In this document: in pieces, positions 52,502-61,925 of the stretch | Layout: each line of letters begins with the position of its first letter | Numbering within the stretch: position 1 is the first letter of the stretch | Source: PLanc-01 sp034678485 | GTDB taxonomy: Bacteria > Planctomycetota > Phycisphaerae > Sedimentisphaerales > Anaerobacaceae | Assembly: GCA_034678485.1 (NCBI GenBank) | Contig: JAXDBU010000125.1 | Coordinates: 7,080 to 71,079 of the forward strand | Length of the DNA stretch: 64,000 nt | Reading direction: 5' to 3' | Notes under the pieces: model-generated | The model's database searches: none | Seen by the model: only the letters and a program-made list of their open reading frames with translations | What the model was told of the DNA's origin: nothing | Program-made: the position numbers and the translations under genes

Positions 52502-53554
52502 ATGAGACGCAGAACCGGATTCATGTTCCCCTTGTGTGTAGCGGTCGTATGGATGGCCTCCCTGTCGGGCTGGGCGTTGGCCGGTGACTACGCGGTTGGA
52601 GCGGACCTGTCGTTTCTTCGACAGGCCGAGCGGGGGGGCACGGTCTTCAAGGACGAAGGGCAGGCCAAGCCCGGCCTGCAGATCTTCAAGGATCACGGCT
52701 ACAACTGGGTTCGCCTGCGTCTGTTCCACACGCCGACCCGCCTGCCGAACAGTCTCGAATACACCGTCGCACTGGCCCGGGATGCGAAGAAGCTCGGCTT
52801 CAAGTTCCTGCTGAACTATCACTACTCGGACACCTGGGCGGACCCCGCCAAGCAGTTCATCCCGAAGGCGTGGGAGGGCAAGTCGCACGACGAGCTGGTG
52901 CACGCGGTCTTCGAGTACACGCGAGACACGATCCTGGCCTTCCGCGACGCCAACGCCATGCCGGATATGGTCCAGATCGGCAACGAGATCAGCAACGGCA
53001 TGCTCTGGCCCGACGGCAAGCTGCCCGACCACTGGGACAACCTCGCGGACTTGTTGCACGCCGGGATCGAAGGCGTCGAGGAGGGCCGAGCCGACGCCCC
53101 GCACCCGCTCATCATGATCCATATCGACAAAGGCGGCGATCAGCGAGCGACGAAGCGGTTCTTCGACAAGTGGCACTCGTATGGCATCCATTACGACGTC
53201 ATCGGACAGTCCTACTACCCCTGGTGGCACGGCTCGCTCCTGGACCTCCGCGACAACCTGATCTTCATGGCCAACGAGTACAAGAAGGACATCATCCTCG
53301 TCGAGGTCGCGTACAACTGGCGACCGGCCGAGTACCGTAGGAAGCTTGCGCCTTTTCCCGAGACGCCCGAGGGCCAGCAGCAGTTCCTCGACGAGGTTCA
53401 TCGGATGGTTCTCGCCACGCCGGGCAATCGGGGCAAGGGTATCTTCTGGTGGGAGCCCGCCGTGCAGGGCCCTCTGCGAAGCCGGGGTTTCTTCGACGAC
53501 AACGGCAACGCACTGCCGGTCATCACGGTCTTCGACAGGTTCACGCGACATTAG
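52502..53554 (+). CDS. Secreted GH53 arabinogalactan endo-beta-1,4-galactanase
   Basis: After a signal peptide ending LAGDY, the protein has the GH53 barrel: ADLSFLRQAE, VRLRLFHTP, FLLNYHYSDTWADPAKQ, the acid/base Glu162 in QIGNEISNGMLWP, the nucleophile Glu268 in ILVEVAYNW and WWEPA near the end. It should cleave beta-1,4-galactan side chains of pectin or arabinogalactan outside the cytoplasm. ATG 52502 has GGGGAG upstream; an earlier ATG at 52472 overlaps the stop of the barrel gene. The neighbouring beta-helix and barrel proteins fit a small polysaccharide-degradation cluster. Confidence 0.93.
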   Translation: MRRRTGFMFPLCVAVVWMASLSGWALAGDYAVGADLSFLRQAERGGTVFKDEGQAKPGLQIFKDHGYNWVRLRLFHTPTRLPNSLEYTVALARDAKKLGFKFLLNYHYSDTWADPAKQFIPKAWEGKSHDELVHAVFEYTRDTILAFRDANAMPDMVQIGNEISNGMLWPDGKLPDHWDNLADLLHAGIEGVEEGRADAPHPLIMIHIDKGGDQRATKRFFDKWHSYGIHYDVIGQSYYPWWHGSLLDLRDNLIFMANEYKKDIILVEVAYNWRPAEYRRKLAPFPETPEGQQQFLDEVHRMVLATPGNRGKGIFWWEPAVQGPLRSRGFFDDNGNALPVITVFDRFTRH

Positions 53555-53568
53555 GAGACTGCTGCTGC

Positions 53569-53835
53569 ATGACTGCCAGGCACATACACATCATCACGAT
53601 TGTCCTGGTCGTTGCGTTGATCTCGTGCGTGGGTGTCCTGGTCGTCTCATTTTGGACCCTTCATCGCATGTTTGCCCCCGGGCCTCGGATTGTAGAAGAC
53701 GCGAATTCCATCAGCGAAGATACCGCAAACCAATTCATTCAGTGTCTGGGGGACTTTCCGACACAGGTCGTGGTGGAGCCCTCCCAAGGCGGGGATACGC
53801 AAGTTCGCTGTCTGCTATTATGTGGCCTTCGATGA
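53569..53835 (+). CDS. Small membrane protein, apparently frameshifted near its end
   Basis: An 88-residue frame, 14 bp after the galactanase, with one membrane helix (IITIVLVVALISCVGVLVV) and a short external part. The last ten residues (QVRCLLLCGLR) look unnatural. The next frame, from about 53790 to a stop at 53876-53878, reads FAVCYYVAFDDPNQTAYVSY and ends VCPD, which looks like real protein. A one-base shift near 53790-53803 would join the two into about 102 residues. This could be a sequencing error, a mutation or programmed slippage. No family recognised. Confidence 0.55.
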   Translation: MTARHIHIITIVLVVALISCVGVLVVSFWTLHRMFAPGPRIVEDANSISEDTANQFIQCLGDFPTQVVVEPSQGGDTQVRCLLLCGLR

Positions 53836-53912
53836 CCCCAATCAGACTGCCTACGTGAGTTATGTGTGTCCTGACTGAAGCCGAGCAGGGGGGCGAGCCT
53901 GAGGCAAAGGGC

Positions 53913-53941
53913 TTGGCAGCAGGGGGCGACCCTGGTAGAAT
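53913..53941 (+). promoter_or_regulatory. Promoter of the MFS transporter
   Basis: TTGGCA (53913-53918), a 17-base spacer and TAGAAT (53936-53941) preceded by TGG as extended -10. Confidence 0.55.
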
Positions 53942-53975
53942 ACCACCATCGCCGACGATGGTTGGGGACTGCTGA

Positions 53976-54065
53976 ATGACCTACATTCTTCCTCTTTGCT
54001 CCTTCCTGGAACAGGGCTCTGGAGATCGTCGGATGGGTTCTGAGAGCATGGGATTTGAGAGATAA
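53976..54065 (+). CDS. Possible 29-residue leader peptide upstream of the MFS gene
   Basis: A short ATG frame between the promoter at 53913-53941 and the transporter, reading MTYILPLCSFLEQ and ending GFER, with its stop 10 bases before the transporter ATG. A 6-bp hairpin (CCATCG/CGATGG, about 53945-53960) precedes it. Leader peptides of this kind control some efflux genes by ribosome stalling, but chance occurrence is equally possible. The ribosome site is weak. Confidence 0.25.
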   Translation: MTYILPLCSFLEQGSGDRRMGSESMGFER

Positions 54066-54075
54066 CGACCTCGAT

Positions 54076-55329
54076 ATGAAATCGAATGGAAGGTCTTTGT
54101 ACGTCGTCTTCCTGGCCGCGATTGCGGCGGTGCCTGCGATGGCGACCGACATGTACCTGGCGGCGATGCCGACTCTCGCGGAGCAGTGGGGGGTGCCGGA
54201 CAGTCGGGTCGCGCTGTCGCTGGTGCTGTGGTTCGTCAGTTTCAGCGTGTGCCTGCTGGTTTGTGGCCCGCTCTCGGACAAACACGGCCGCCGACCGGTT
54301 CTGCTGGCGGGTCTGGCTCTGTTCACCGCCGCGACGGTCGCCTGCTCGCTGGCGACGAACGTCGCGCAGTTGATCCTGTTCCGCATCCTCCAGGGGATCG
54401 GAGCGGCCGGGCCTTCCTCGATGTGCATGGCGATCTGTCGGGACCGGTACGAAGGGTCCCAGCGAAAGCACGTCCTCGCCTGGATCGGCATCATCCTGGG
54501 CCTGGCGCCGATGATCGCGCCGAGCGTCGGCGCAGCGATGCTCAAGTTCGCCAACTGGCGGGGCATCTTCGTCACACAAGCCGTGCTGGGAGGCATCGTC
54601 CTGCTGGCCTCCTGGCGACTGTTCCGCGAAACCGCTGCGGAACGGGTATCGGGACACTTCTTCTCGCTGATGGGGCGCTACGGCCGCCTGGCGAGGAACC
54701 ATCGCTACCTGTTGTCCGTCACCGCGATGGGTCTGATCATCGGGCCGTTCTATGGCTTCATCGCCTTTGCCCCAATTGTCTACATCCAGATCTACGGCCT
54801 GTCCAAGCAGGCGTTTGCCCTGCTGTTCGGGCTCAACGCGTTGATGGGCATGTCGGGGGCGTTCGCCTGCACGCGGATTACGAGATGGCTGCCGGACAGT
54901 GTGCTCCTGACGATTTGCCTGGTCGGCTGTGCCATCGGGGGAGCGGGCCTGCTGGTCCTGGGCGGCCTGCACTACGGTGCGTTCGCGGCGTGCATGTGCG
55001 TGGTGACCTTCTGTTGCGGAATGAGCCGGCCGCTGAGCAACCACCTGATCCTCGATCAGGTCCGTTCGGACATTGGCTCTGCGTCCTCGTTCATCGTGTT
55101 CTACCAGTTCATGGTCGGCGCGTTGTGCATGAAGCTCGTCACGGCGTCGTGGCAAACGCCGATCCCCGTGTTCGGCCTGCTGGCGGTGCTGGCCCCGGTC
55201 GCGGTCCTGGCGGTCTGGCCCGTGCTCCTGTGGATGCTGAAGAAGCCCCGTGGACCTGACCTCGTTGCCGGGCGGTGTCGCGTGGGGCATTCGCCCACGA
55301 GTGAGAGTCCGGAACTGGTGACCGACTGA
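54076..55329 (+). CDS. Bcr/CflA-family MFS drug efflux transporter
   Basis: A 417-residue 12-helix major facilitator protein. Signs of the Bcr/CflA group are TDMYLAAMPTL in helix 1, GPLSDKHGRRPVLLAG (motif A), RILQGIGAAG in helix 4 and the acidic/basic pair RDRYEG. It exports drugs or small metabolites using the proton gradient. ATG 54076 is chosen because it begins just before helix 1; the frame also has an upstream TTG. It lies 22 bp ahead of the LOG-family gene. Confidence 0.9.
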   Translation: MKSNGRSLYVVFLAAIAAVPAMATDMYLAAMPTLAEQWGVPDSRVALSLVLWFVSFSVCLLVCGPLSDKHGRRPVLLAGLALFTAATVACSLATNVAQLILFRILQGIGAAGPSSMCMAICRDRYEGSQRKHVLAWIGIILGLAPMIAPSVGAAMLKFANWRGIFVTQAVLGGIVLLASWRLFRETAAERVSGHFFSLMGRYGRLARNHRYLLSVTAMGLIIGPFYGFIAFAPIVYIQIYGLSKQAFALLFGLNALMGMSGAFACTRITRWLPDSVLLTICLVGCAIGGAGLLVLGGLHYGAFAACMCVVTFCCGMSRPLSNHLILDQVRSDIGSASSFIVFYQFMVGALCMKLVTASWQTPIPVFGLLAVLAPVAVLAVWPVLLWMLKKPRGPDLVAGRCRVGHSPTSESPELVTD

Positions 55330-55351
55330 AATCATCGATTATCGATCATCA

Positions 55352-55960
55352 ATGCTGAAACGTGTTTGTGTCTATTGCGGCAGCGGGGTGGGCGGGCATG
55401 ACGGGTATGCGGATGCCGCCCGGGCGCTGGGTCGTGCGCTCGTCGAGCGGAAGATCGGACTGGTCTTCGGCGGCGGGCGGATCGGAATGATGGGTGTCCT
55501 GGCTGAGACGGTCCTACAAGGCGGCGGCGAGGCCATCGGCGTGATCCCTCGACACCTCGAACAGAAAGGCTTGGCTCTGACGAGCGTGACCTCGCTGCGG
55601 GTCGTCGAGACCATGCACGAGCGCAAGGCGCTCATGGCCGAGCTGGCGGACGCGTTCATCGCGATGCCCGGCGGGTACGGCACTGCGGAGGAGTTCTTCG
55701 AGGCCCTGACCTGGGCGCAGCTTTCGCTGCACGCCAAGCCCTGCGGCCTGCTCAACGCCAAAGGCTACTTCGACCACCTGATTCGCTTCATCGACCACGC
55801 CGTGCAGGAAGGCTTTATTCACCCGGCCCACCGCCCACTGATGCTCGTGGACGATTCGCCCGCAGCCCTCCTGGACCGGCTCGCTGCCTACGAGCCCCCG
55901 GCAGTGGACAAAGTCGCCTGGGCCCTTGGCAACGGCAGCCAAGCCGAAGACCCCCTCTGA
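55352..55960 (+). CDS. LOG-family nucleotide 5'-monophosphate phosphoribohydrolase
   Basis: A 202-residue Rossmann-like protein of the LOG (formerly 'lysine decarboxylase-like', TIGR00730) family. The signature PGGYGTAEEFFE and GLVFGGGRIGMMG are present. Family members cleave the base from cytokinin-type or other nucleoside monophosphates. It probably shares transcription with the upstream transporter. Length is typical. Confidence 0.92.
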   Translation: MLKRVCVYCGSGVGGHDGYADAARALGRALVERKIGLVFGGGRIGMMGVLAETVLQGGGEAIGVIPRHLEQKGLALTSVTSLRVVETMHERKALMAELADAFIAMPGGYGTAEEFFEALTWAQLSLHAKPCGLLNAKGYFDHLIRFIDHAVQEGFIHPAHRPLMLVDDSPAALLDRLAAYEPPAVDKVAWALGNGSQAEDPL

Positions 55961-55994
55961 GCGGTTGTTCCATGTCTTGGACGCGAGCTTCGAT

Positions 55995-58900
55995 TCACTC
56001 CTGCGACGCGATTCGGAACAGAGCGGTTTCTCGGGCGAGGACCTGGCTGGCGGTGTTCGCGATCTTCGTCTCCACGTAGTAGAATCCCGGCTCCGCACCC
56101 GTGCTGTCCCAGGCGGCGGCGTAGGAGGCCGTCCCGCTCAGACCGGCGAGATTGTCCAGGAGCAGGCCTGCGACGAGCTCGTCCGAGCCATACTGCCGGA
56201 TCACCGTGTCCACGAAGGCATCCTGAGCTTCGCCTGCGGCGCTGAGCCCAACCTTGACGGTCACCGGGTCGCCCGGCATATAGGTCCCACTGTCTGTGAG
56301 CAGGGCTCCGATTCGGACCGGCGAGTCTAGCGTCTCGATATTGAGCGTGAACTTCCTGTAGAACCGGCTCTCCGTCGTCTGCCAATTGTACTCGAAGGGG
56401 TACAGGGTCACCAGCAGGGTCGCCGTGCCGTCCGCTGCGGGGACGACCCGCCAGTCGAGCTGCCTGTCGGGGCACCAGCCCGGCTTGGGCTCGACCTCCG
56501 CAGCGGCTGAGCCGTTTGCGGCGTCGATCGTCATCACCGCCACCGGCAGCTTCAGGCCGATGTCCGCCCGCAGGTCGCTCCGCTGCTGTACTGAGACATC
56601 CTGCACGACCACGCCCACGGGGACCGCCCACTGGATGCGATAGATCGGGACCATGGGCGTGTTCGGCTCGATGAGAATGTCGCCGCCGGGGATGGTGACG
56701 CGGTCGTAGCCGTCCACAGTCGCGATCTCGTAGTCGGGCAGTTCGATTTCGGGATTGGGGGAGAGGGGCTCCTCGCCCGCGACGGATATCCCGGGCTCCG
56801 CCGCCGGAGCGAGCGCCCCGGCGCCGTCCGGGGCCCCGAATTTCACATCGCCGTAGTAGTTGTACTCCATGGCCCAGAGTTCCCACCAGGCATCGCCCGA
56901 GACCGCCCGGAAGCGCCGGTACTGGCGGAAGCCCATTCCAGCCGTCTCCGACTGGTCCCAGACCCTCATGAACTCGGGACCCGCCAGAGAGTTCTGGGTG
57001 CTGGGCGATACCTCCGTGGCTCCGATATAGACCGCGGCGCCCTGCTCAAAGAACGTCTCTGCGATGCCGGCATCGCCGTCGAGGTGGAACTCGACGGCTC
57101 CGGTGGGGTCGATCCGCCACCAACTGCCTTCGTAGTTGCCGGTCAGGCAGGACAACGCAAGAACCAGCGGTTCCGCCGTCAGAGACAGCGTGGCGATGTC
57201 CCCTTTGCCGAAGGGCGAGCAGTAGCCTGGATTGCCGTGGCCGCAGAGCACGAACACGTCGATCCGGTCCTGAATATCCTGGAGGACCGCGAGATACCGA
57301 TCCATCCAGCCCTTGGTGTAGTGGCCGTCGAGGAGGTACAGGCGGTCGCCACCCTCGCAGGCCACGCAGATTTCCTCCTTGCCGTCCCCGTCGAGGTCGT
57401 CGCAGGTCACTCCATCGTAGCCGGTCGAATCTCCAGTGGTCCTGGCGCCGCCGTACTCGAGGAATCGCGAGTAGATCAAGGTGTTGCGGCCGTCGATGAG
57501 TTTCCAGCCCACGGCGGGGTCGTACGTCACGCAGGCGTTGTTGAAGAGGTGGAGCAAGCGTCTGCCCTCGAAAACATTCTCGGCTAGAACGGCCATCTCG
57601 TCGGCTCCATCGCCGTCCATGTCCCCGGCGACCAGGCTGTCGAACTCCGTGTACGGATTGGCAGGGATCTCCATGAGGAGATCGCCCGTACGGTCGTAGA
57701 CGTAGATCCGTTGGTCGTCGTCGCTGCCGATGACGATCTCGTCGCCGGCGTTATTCGGATCGATGTCCGCGACGACCAATCCGTCGTAGGCCGAGAATGG
57801 GATCTCCAGTCGGTAGGTCCGAACCAGATCGGGAATGGAAGTCGCATACTCGTAGATATCGACGGTGCCGCCGTCGACGGGGCGGGCCACCACGACCATT
57901 TCCTCGGGCCAGTAGTCGAAGAGCTGTCCGCAGGCGATTGCATCCCAGGGTTCGAGTTCGGCGTCGCAGGCCAGATAGGTCGTTGACATGACCCTCGGCG
58001 GGTCGCAGACGACGATGAGCTTGTCGAAACCGATGTTGGCGGAGATGATCTCGTCCTCGCCGTCGCCGTCGATATCGCCGGCGGTCAGGGCGTCGCCGGC
58101 CTGGAACGGAAGGCCGAACCATGCAGTTCCGCTGAACGGGGTGCTCTCCGGGTCGAGGTTTGCGCCGGTGACGAAGTGGGCCTCGTCCGTGTCCGGTTCG
58201 ACGCGAATCGCGGCCATGCCGCACCCCGCGAGATTCCCCGTCACGAAACCGTCGCCGGCGTCCATCGGGAAATCGAAGCCATCGGTGATCTGGTCTTTGT
58301 GCACATAGGCGGTCCAATGATGGGTTCTGGCCTTCTCGGTCATGATCTCGCCGTCCTCGGCCTGGCCGATCCAGACGTCGCGGACGTCGCGAGCCGATCC
58401 GACGAAGTTCCCCAGTTGGCCCTCGTCGCCGCTGGTGGCGACGCCGTAGGAGCGGTCGAAGTCCGCGTACACGCCGGCCTGCAGAGCCTGCATCACAGCG
58501 CCGAAGCTGTCGCCGATGATCCGTCCCACGCTCAACTCGGGGATGTTGTCGGACGACGCGACATCGCCGTAGGGCAGATCGCTGTACTCGACCTCGGTCG
58601 TCCGAGATCCGCCGCTCCAGTCGACATCCGTCACATCGACGCACCACGAGGGCAGGATCTCCGCCTCGCCCACGAGCAGCAAATAGCCGTTCGAGAGGTA
58701 GCTGCCGGAGACGCCGTCACTGCCGCTCATCCGGGCGCCCCAGATCTGGATGCAGGCGCGAATCCAGACGGGATTGTCGGAACTGGGGCCGGAAGGGTAG
58801 CCGAGGATCCCATTGCGGTGGTAGGCGAGCCGGGCCATCTCCGAGAGCACGCCGGCCGCGACCAGCTCGCTGGCACAGAGCTCGGGATTGGTCACGATCA

Positions 58901-61616
58901 GGTAGTCCGAGCCTTCGATGGCCGAGTCGATCTCGTCGTCGAGCGGGATGTCGTCCTCCGTCCGACTGCACGGACAACTGATTGTCCACGCGTCGAGGCC
59001 CGTGGCATCGATGACTTCGACCGGGTCCTCCCCGATCTCGTACTCGGGCGAGCCGGGGCCGGGAAACTGGATGGGAATGGCGTAGTACTCCACCCTGAGG
59101 GTGTGACGGGGCTCGATGTCGTACACGCTCGATGTCGTGCTGATGAGGTCCAGGGCCACTTCGTTCTCCCGGCCGTTTATGGAGGGCGTTGTCGAGACGA
59201 GGTAGCCCTCAAAGCCGTCGGAGATCGGCTGGAGACCGTCGACGTTGTCGATGACGCGGTCGCACAGGTAGCTGACGGTCCCCACGTTGCGGAGGTTCAG
59301 TCGGATGCGGAAGGCGTTGCCCTCCCGCCAGACCTGGCGGGTCGCCTCGATTTCCGGCTCGCCCTCCTCGATCTGGATGTTCCGAGTGATCGTCTGGACG
59401 CACTCGTCGTTGGCGACCGCGTCGACGCGAAGGACGTACATTCCCTCGGACATGCCCTCGGCGTCCCAGAGGAACTCATAGAAGTGATCCGCCTGCGATG
59501 GAACGGTCCCGACGAGAACCGTATTGATGTGGAACCGGACCTCTTCGAGCGGCCAATCCGTGAATTCGAGCAGGACGTCCGGCGTGCCCGGCAGATGCTC
59601 GATGCCCGCGGTGTCGTGGAGGATCGTGTCCCACCGGTAGGCACGGACCCGGATGGGGATCTCGGTCCCCGCCGGAGCGGTCTGGCCGGGGATGTAAAAC
59701 GTCTCGTTCGGGAACGGGTACTCGAACTCGGCCTTGATCTCCTCGCATTCATAGGCCGGCTCGACCACGTCGCTCCAGCGACCCCGAGCTGTGGCGCAGG
59801 AGGCGATCACCATGATGTTCCAGGGTCGGAAGATCTCGCCTCGGGCGATATCCATCAGTCCCGGCGTGAGCACCGCCTGGAACGGTGGGGAGTAGTCCGT
59901 CTGCAGCAGCGTGCCGTCCGCAAGGAACTCGACCTTGTCCACGTTGTTGGCGTCCTCGATGATCGCGGTCATCCGGTAACAGGGGAAATCGGTCGGCTCT
60001 CGCTCGAAGGTCACGTCCAGGATCTTCGGCTGTTTGGCGCCTCGGGGCGTCGTGCGGAAGTAGCCGGGCTTGCTCTCGACGGTCTGCCCGTCGTCGCCGG
60101 CAGAGCGGGCTCTGAACTGGTAGACCGTCCCCGGCGTCAGATCCCGGAACTGGATCGCGTGCTGGGTGGTCGCAAGGGGAGCGTGTTCGCTCTGGCTGAA
60201 GACGCCTGCACGGCAGTCGTAGACCACATTGCTGTCCGAAGGCCGGTTGGTCATCCAGACGATCTCGGCGGTCGTCGTCGTGATCGAGCGGGCGGTGGGA
60301 CCGTCGATGATCCTCAACTCCGTGATGTCGCACTGGACGGTCCAGTCGAGGCTGTTGTTCGTCTCGTCTTGCTCGACGATCTGGTCGCCGATGTCCGCGG
60401 CGACTCGGAAGGCGTGTTCGGCGTCGTGGCACTCGAACCAGAACTTGGTGAACGTTACATCGGTCGTCTCGTCCGGATCGAGCGAGATCGTCACCGTCGC
60501 GGAGTCCACGAGGCGCTCGCTCGTGTAGAGGCCGGCGCGGTGGCCGGCTGCGGAGGTGGCGCCGCCGGCGTTCTTGATCCTGGTGCAGATCTGGTGGTCC
60601 TTCTTCCAGATGCTGTCCACCATCAAGTCGGGTGCCTGGGCTGGTCCCGGCTGCGTCCGGAAGGTCATCTCGTCGCTGGTTGCTTCGCCCGACTGGTTCT
60701 TCGATCGCACGATGAAGTAGTACAGCGTGTTCGGCGACAGGCCCCCGAGCCGGAGTTCGTGATGAGTGGTCTCGGCGGCATCCGAGGCTTCCCCCGCGTA
60801 CATGCCCGGCGCGGCGCCGTACCGGACCGTGCTGTCGCTCGACTGGTTCGTCGTCCAGAGGACGGTCGCTTGGGTCTGACCGATGTTCTCGACTGTCGGT
60901 CCGGAGACGATCTCCAGCGGCTCCGCCAGCGTGTGGAACGTGTGCTCCTTGCTCTGGATGGTGTTCCCGCGGGCGTCGGCGGACTCAACCACGTAGTAAT
61001 ACCTCGTGTCGGGCGTCAGTCCACTGAGTGGGATCTTGTGAGCAGTCGCCAGCTTCTGGCTGGATTCGCTGAACTTGTAGATCTGCGAAACAGTGCTGTA
61101 CCTGACGAGGCTGTCGCTGGCTTCGTTCGTGGTCCATACGATCGTCGCGGACGTCTGCGTAATGTTCGTCGCCTCCGGCCCATGGGTGATCTTGGGCGGC
61201 GTCACGTCGCAGATCCAGGTCTCCTCCCGGCTGTTGTTCTTCTCGTTCGACTCGTCGATCAGGTCGTACACATCGGCCCGGACCCGGACGATGTGGGAGC
61301 CGTCGGCGGCGCATTGCCAGGAGTAGTTGGGGAAGCTGCCGCTGTACGTTTCCCCAGGCGGCATCGGGTCGGGGACGACGGCGGTGTCGGCGGGGATCCC
61401 ATCCACCGCGAGGCCGGCGGTGTGGCCGCTCTTGGCGGTGGCCGTCCCGTTGTTCACGAGGGTGAAGTGGACCGTTTCGCCGACCAGCCATTGATCGACG
61501 ACGACCAGGTCCGGCTGGGTCTGAGCCTGCAAGATCGCCGTGGGAAGCAGCCAGATCGCGGCCGCGAGGATGAGGGACGGGCGGACTCCGACGGCGGGCT
61601 TCGGATCGGTACGCAT
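55995..61616 (-). CDS. Giant secreted gingipain-like (C25) peptidase with embedded FG-GAP repeats
   Basis: An 1873-residue exoprotein. The start at ATG 61616 has the strong site GAAGGAGG and a signal peptide ending LQAQTQ. In order: a CARDB-like domain, two fibronectin/phosphatase-N-like repeats with TSATIVWTTNEASDS, a second CARDB, another such repeat, further beta-sandwiches, then a C25 peptidase. The C25 begins DYLIVTNPELCASE and YLLLVGEAEILPSW, is interrupted by about 300 residues of FG-GAP/VCBS repeats (DIDGDGEDEI, DMDGDGADEM, DLDGDGKEEI, 57350-58100), and resumes with the catalytic pair His in LCGHGNPGY (near 57237) and Cys in LALSCLTGNY (near 57148). C-terminal beta domains follow. It is probably a calcium-binding cysteine protease at the surface. 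Confidence 0.85.
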   Translation of the reverse strand: MRTDPKPAVGVRPSLILAAAIWLLPTAILQAQTQPDLVVVDQWLVGETVHFTLVNNGTATAKSGHTAGLAVDGIPADTAVVPDPMPPGETYSGSFPNYSWQCAADGSHIVRVRADVYDLIDESNEKNNSREETWICDVTPPKITHGPEATNITQTSATIVWTTNEASDSLVRYSTVSQIYKFSESSQKLATAHKIPLSGLTPDTRYYYVVESADARGNTIQSKEHTFHTLAEPLEIVSGPTVENIGQTQATVLWTTNQSSDSTVRYGAAPGMYAGEASDAAETTHHELRLGGLSPNTLYYFIVRSKNQSGEATSDEMTFRTQPGPAQAPDLMVDSIWKKDHQICTRIKNAGGATSAAGHRAGLYTSERLVDSATVTISLDPDETTDVTFTKFWFECHDAEHAFRVAADIGDQIVEQDETNNSLDWTVQCDITELRIIDGPTARSITTTTAEIVWMTNRPSDSNVVYDCRAGVFSQSEHAPLATTQHAIQFRDLTPGTVYQFRARSAGDDGQTVESKPGYFRTTPRGAKQPKILDVTFEREPTDFPCYRMTAIIEDANNVDKVEFLADGTLLQTDYSPPFQAVLTPGLMDIARGEIFRPWNIMVIASCATARGRWSDVVEPAYECEEIKAEFEYPFPNETFYIPGQTAPAGTEIPIRVRAYRWDTILHDTAGIEHLPGTPDVLLEFTDWPLEEVRFHINTVLVGTVPSQADHFYEFLWDAEGMSEGMYVLRVDAVANDECVQTITRNIQIEEGEPEIEATRQVWREGNAFRIRLNLRNVGTVSYLCDRVIDNVDGLQPISDGFEGYLVSTTPSINGRENEVALDLISTTSSVYDIEPRHTLRVEYYAIPIQFPGPGSPEYEIGEDPVEVIDATGLDAWTISCPCSRTEDDIPLDDEIDSAIEGSDYLIVTNPELCASELVAAGVLSEMARLAYHRNGILGYPSGPSSDNPVWIRACIQIWGARMSGSDGVSGSYLSNGYLLLVGEAEILPSWCVDVTDVDWSGGSRTTEVEYSDLPYGDVASSDNIPELSVGRIIGDSFGAVMQALQAGVYADFDRSYGVATSGDEGQLGNFVGSARDVRDVWIGQAEDGEIMTEKARTHHWTAYVHKDQITDGFDFPMDAGDGFVTGNLAGCGMAAIRVEPDTDEAHFVTGANLDPESTPFSGTAWFGLPFQAGDALTAGDIDGDGEDEIISANIGFDKLIVVCDPPRVMSTTYLACDAELEPWDAIACGQLFDYWPEEMVVVARPVDGGTVDIYEYATSIPDLVRTYRLEIPFSAYDGLVVADIDPNNAGDEIVIGSDDDQRIYVYDRTGDLLMEIPANPYTEFDSLVAGDMDGDGADEMAVLAENVFEGRRLLHLFNNACVTYDPAVGWKLIDGRNTLIYSRFLEYGGARTTGDSTGYDGVTCDDLDGDGKEEICVACEGGDRLYLLDGHYTKGWMDRYLAVLQDIQDRIDVFVLCGHGNPGYCSPFGKGDIATLSLTAEPLVLALSCLTGNYEGSWWRIDPTGAVEFHLDGDAGIAETFFEQGAAVYIGATEVSPSTQNSLAGPEFMRVWDQSETAGMGFRQYRRFRAVSGDAWWELWAMEYNYYGDVKFGAPDGAGALAPAAEPGISVAGEEPLSPNPEIELPDYEIATVDGYDRVTIPGGDILIEPNTPMVPIYRIQWAVPVGVVVQDVSVQQRSDLRADIGLKLPVAVMTIDAANGSAAAEVEPKPGWCPDRQLDWRVVPAADGTATLLVTLYPFEYNWQTTESRFYRKFTLNIETLDSPVRIGALLTDSGTYMPGDPVTVKVGLSAAGEAQDAFVDTVIRQYGSDELVAGLLLDNLAGLSGTASYAAAWDSTGAEPGFYYVETKIANTASQVLARETALFRIASQE

Positions 61617-61845
61617 AGTCTTACGCCTCCTTCAGCGAGCGGGTCATCGAAAAGAACGACGTTCATTGACGATGGTTCTGCTGACGGATGGAGCCCTCGG
61701 TTTGAATCTCGATGAGATGCTTCCGCGACCCGCAGGCTGCGACAGGTCGTCCATTGAGCCGACGGCTCACTGAAAGCGCATTATCCGCGATAGATGGGCC
61801 AACGTCAACAACAGATTTGTCGCTTCATCAAAAGTCATTACTCGG

Positions 61846-61854
61846 TGGTATAAT
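61846..61854 (+). promoter_or_regulatory. Extended -10 promoter of the DUF486 gene
   Basis: TGGTATAAT at 61846-61854, about 70 bases before the ATG, with no clear -35. The remaining 309-bp gap 61617-61925 shows no gene. Confidence 0.5.
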
Positions 61855-61925
61855 ACCCGTCCGACCACGGCGGGGCGATCCGCCGCCGGCGGGCAGAGAT
61901 GGCATTCTGGATTCGAAGGGCAGAT

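Noticed and set aside
58176..61715. Long plus-strand open frame of about 1180 codons
   Set aside because: It is antisense to the C25 protease, which has clear domains.
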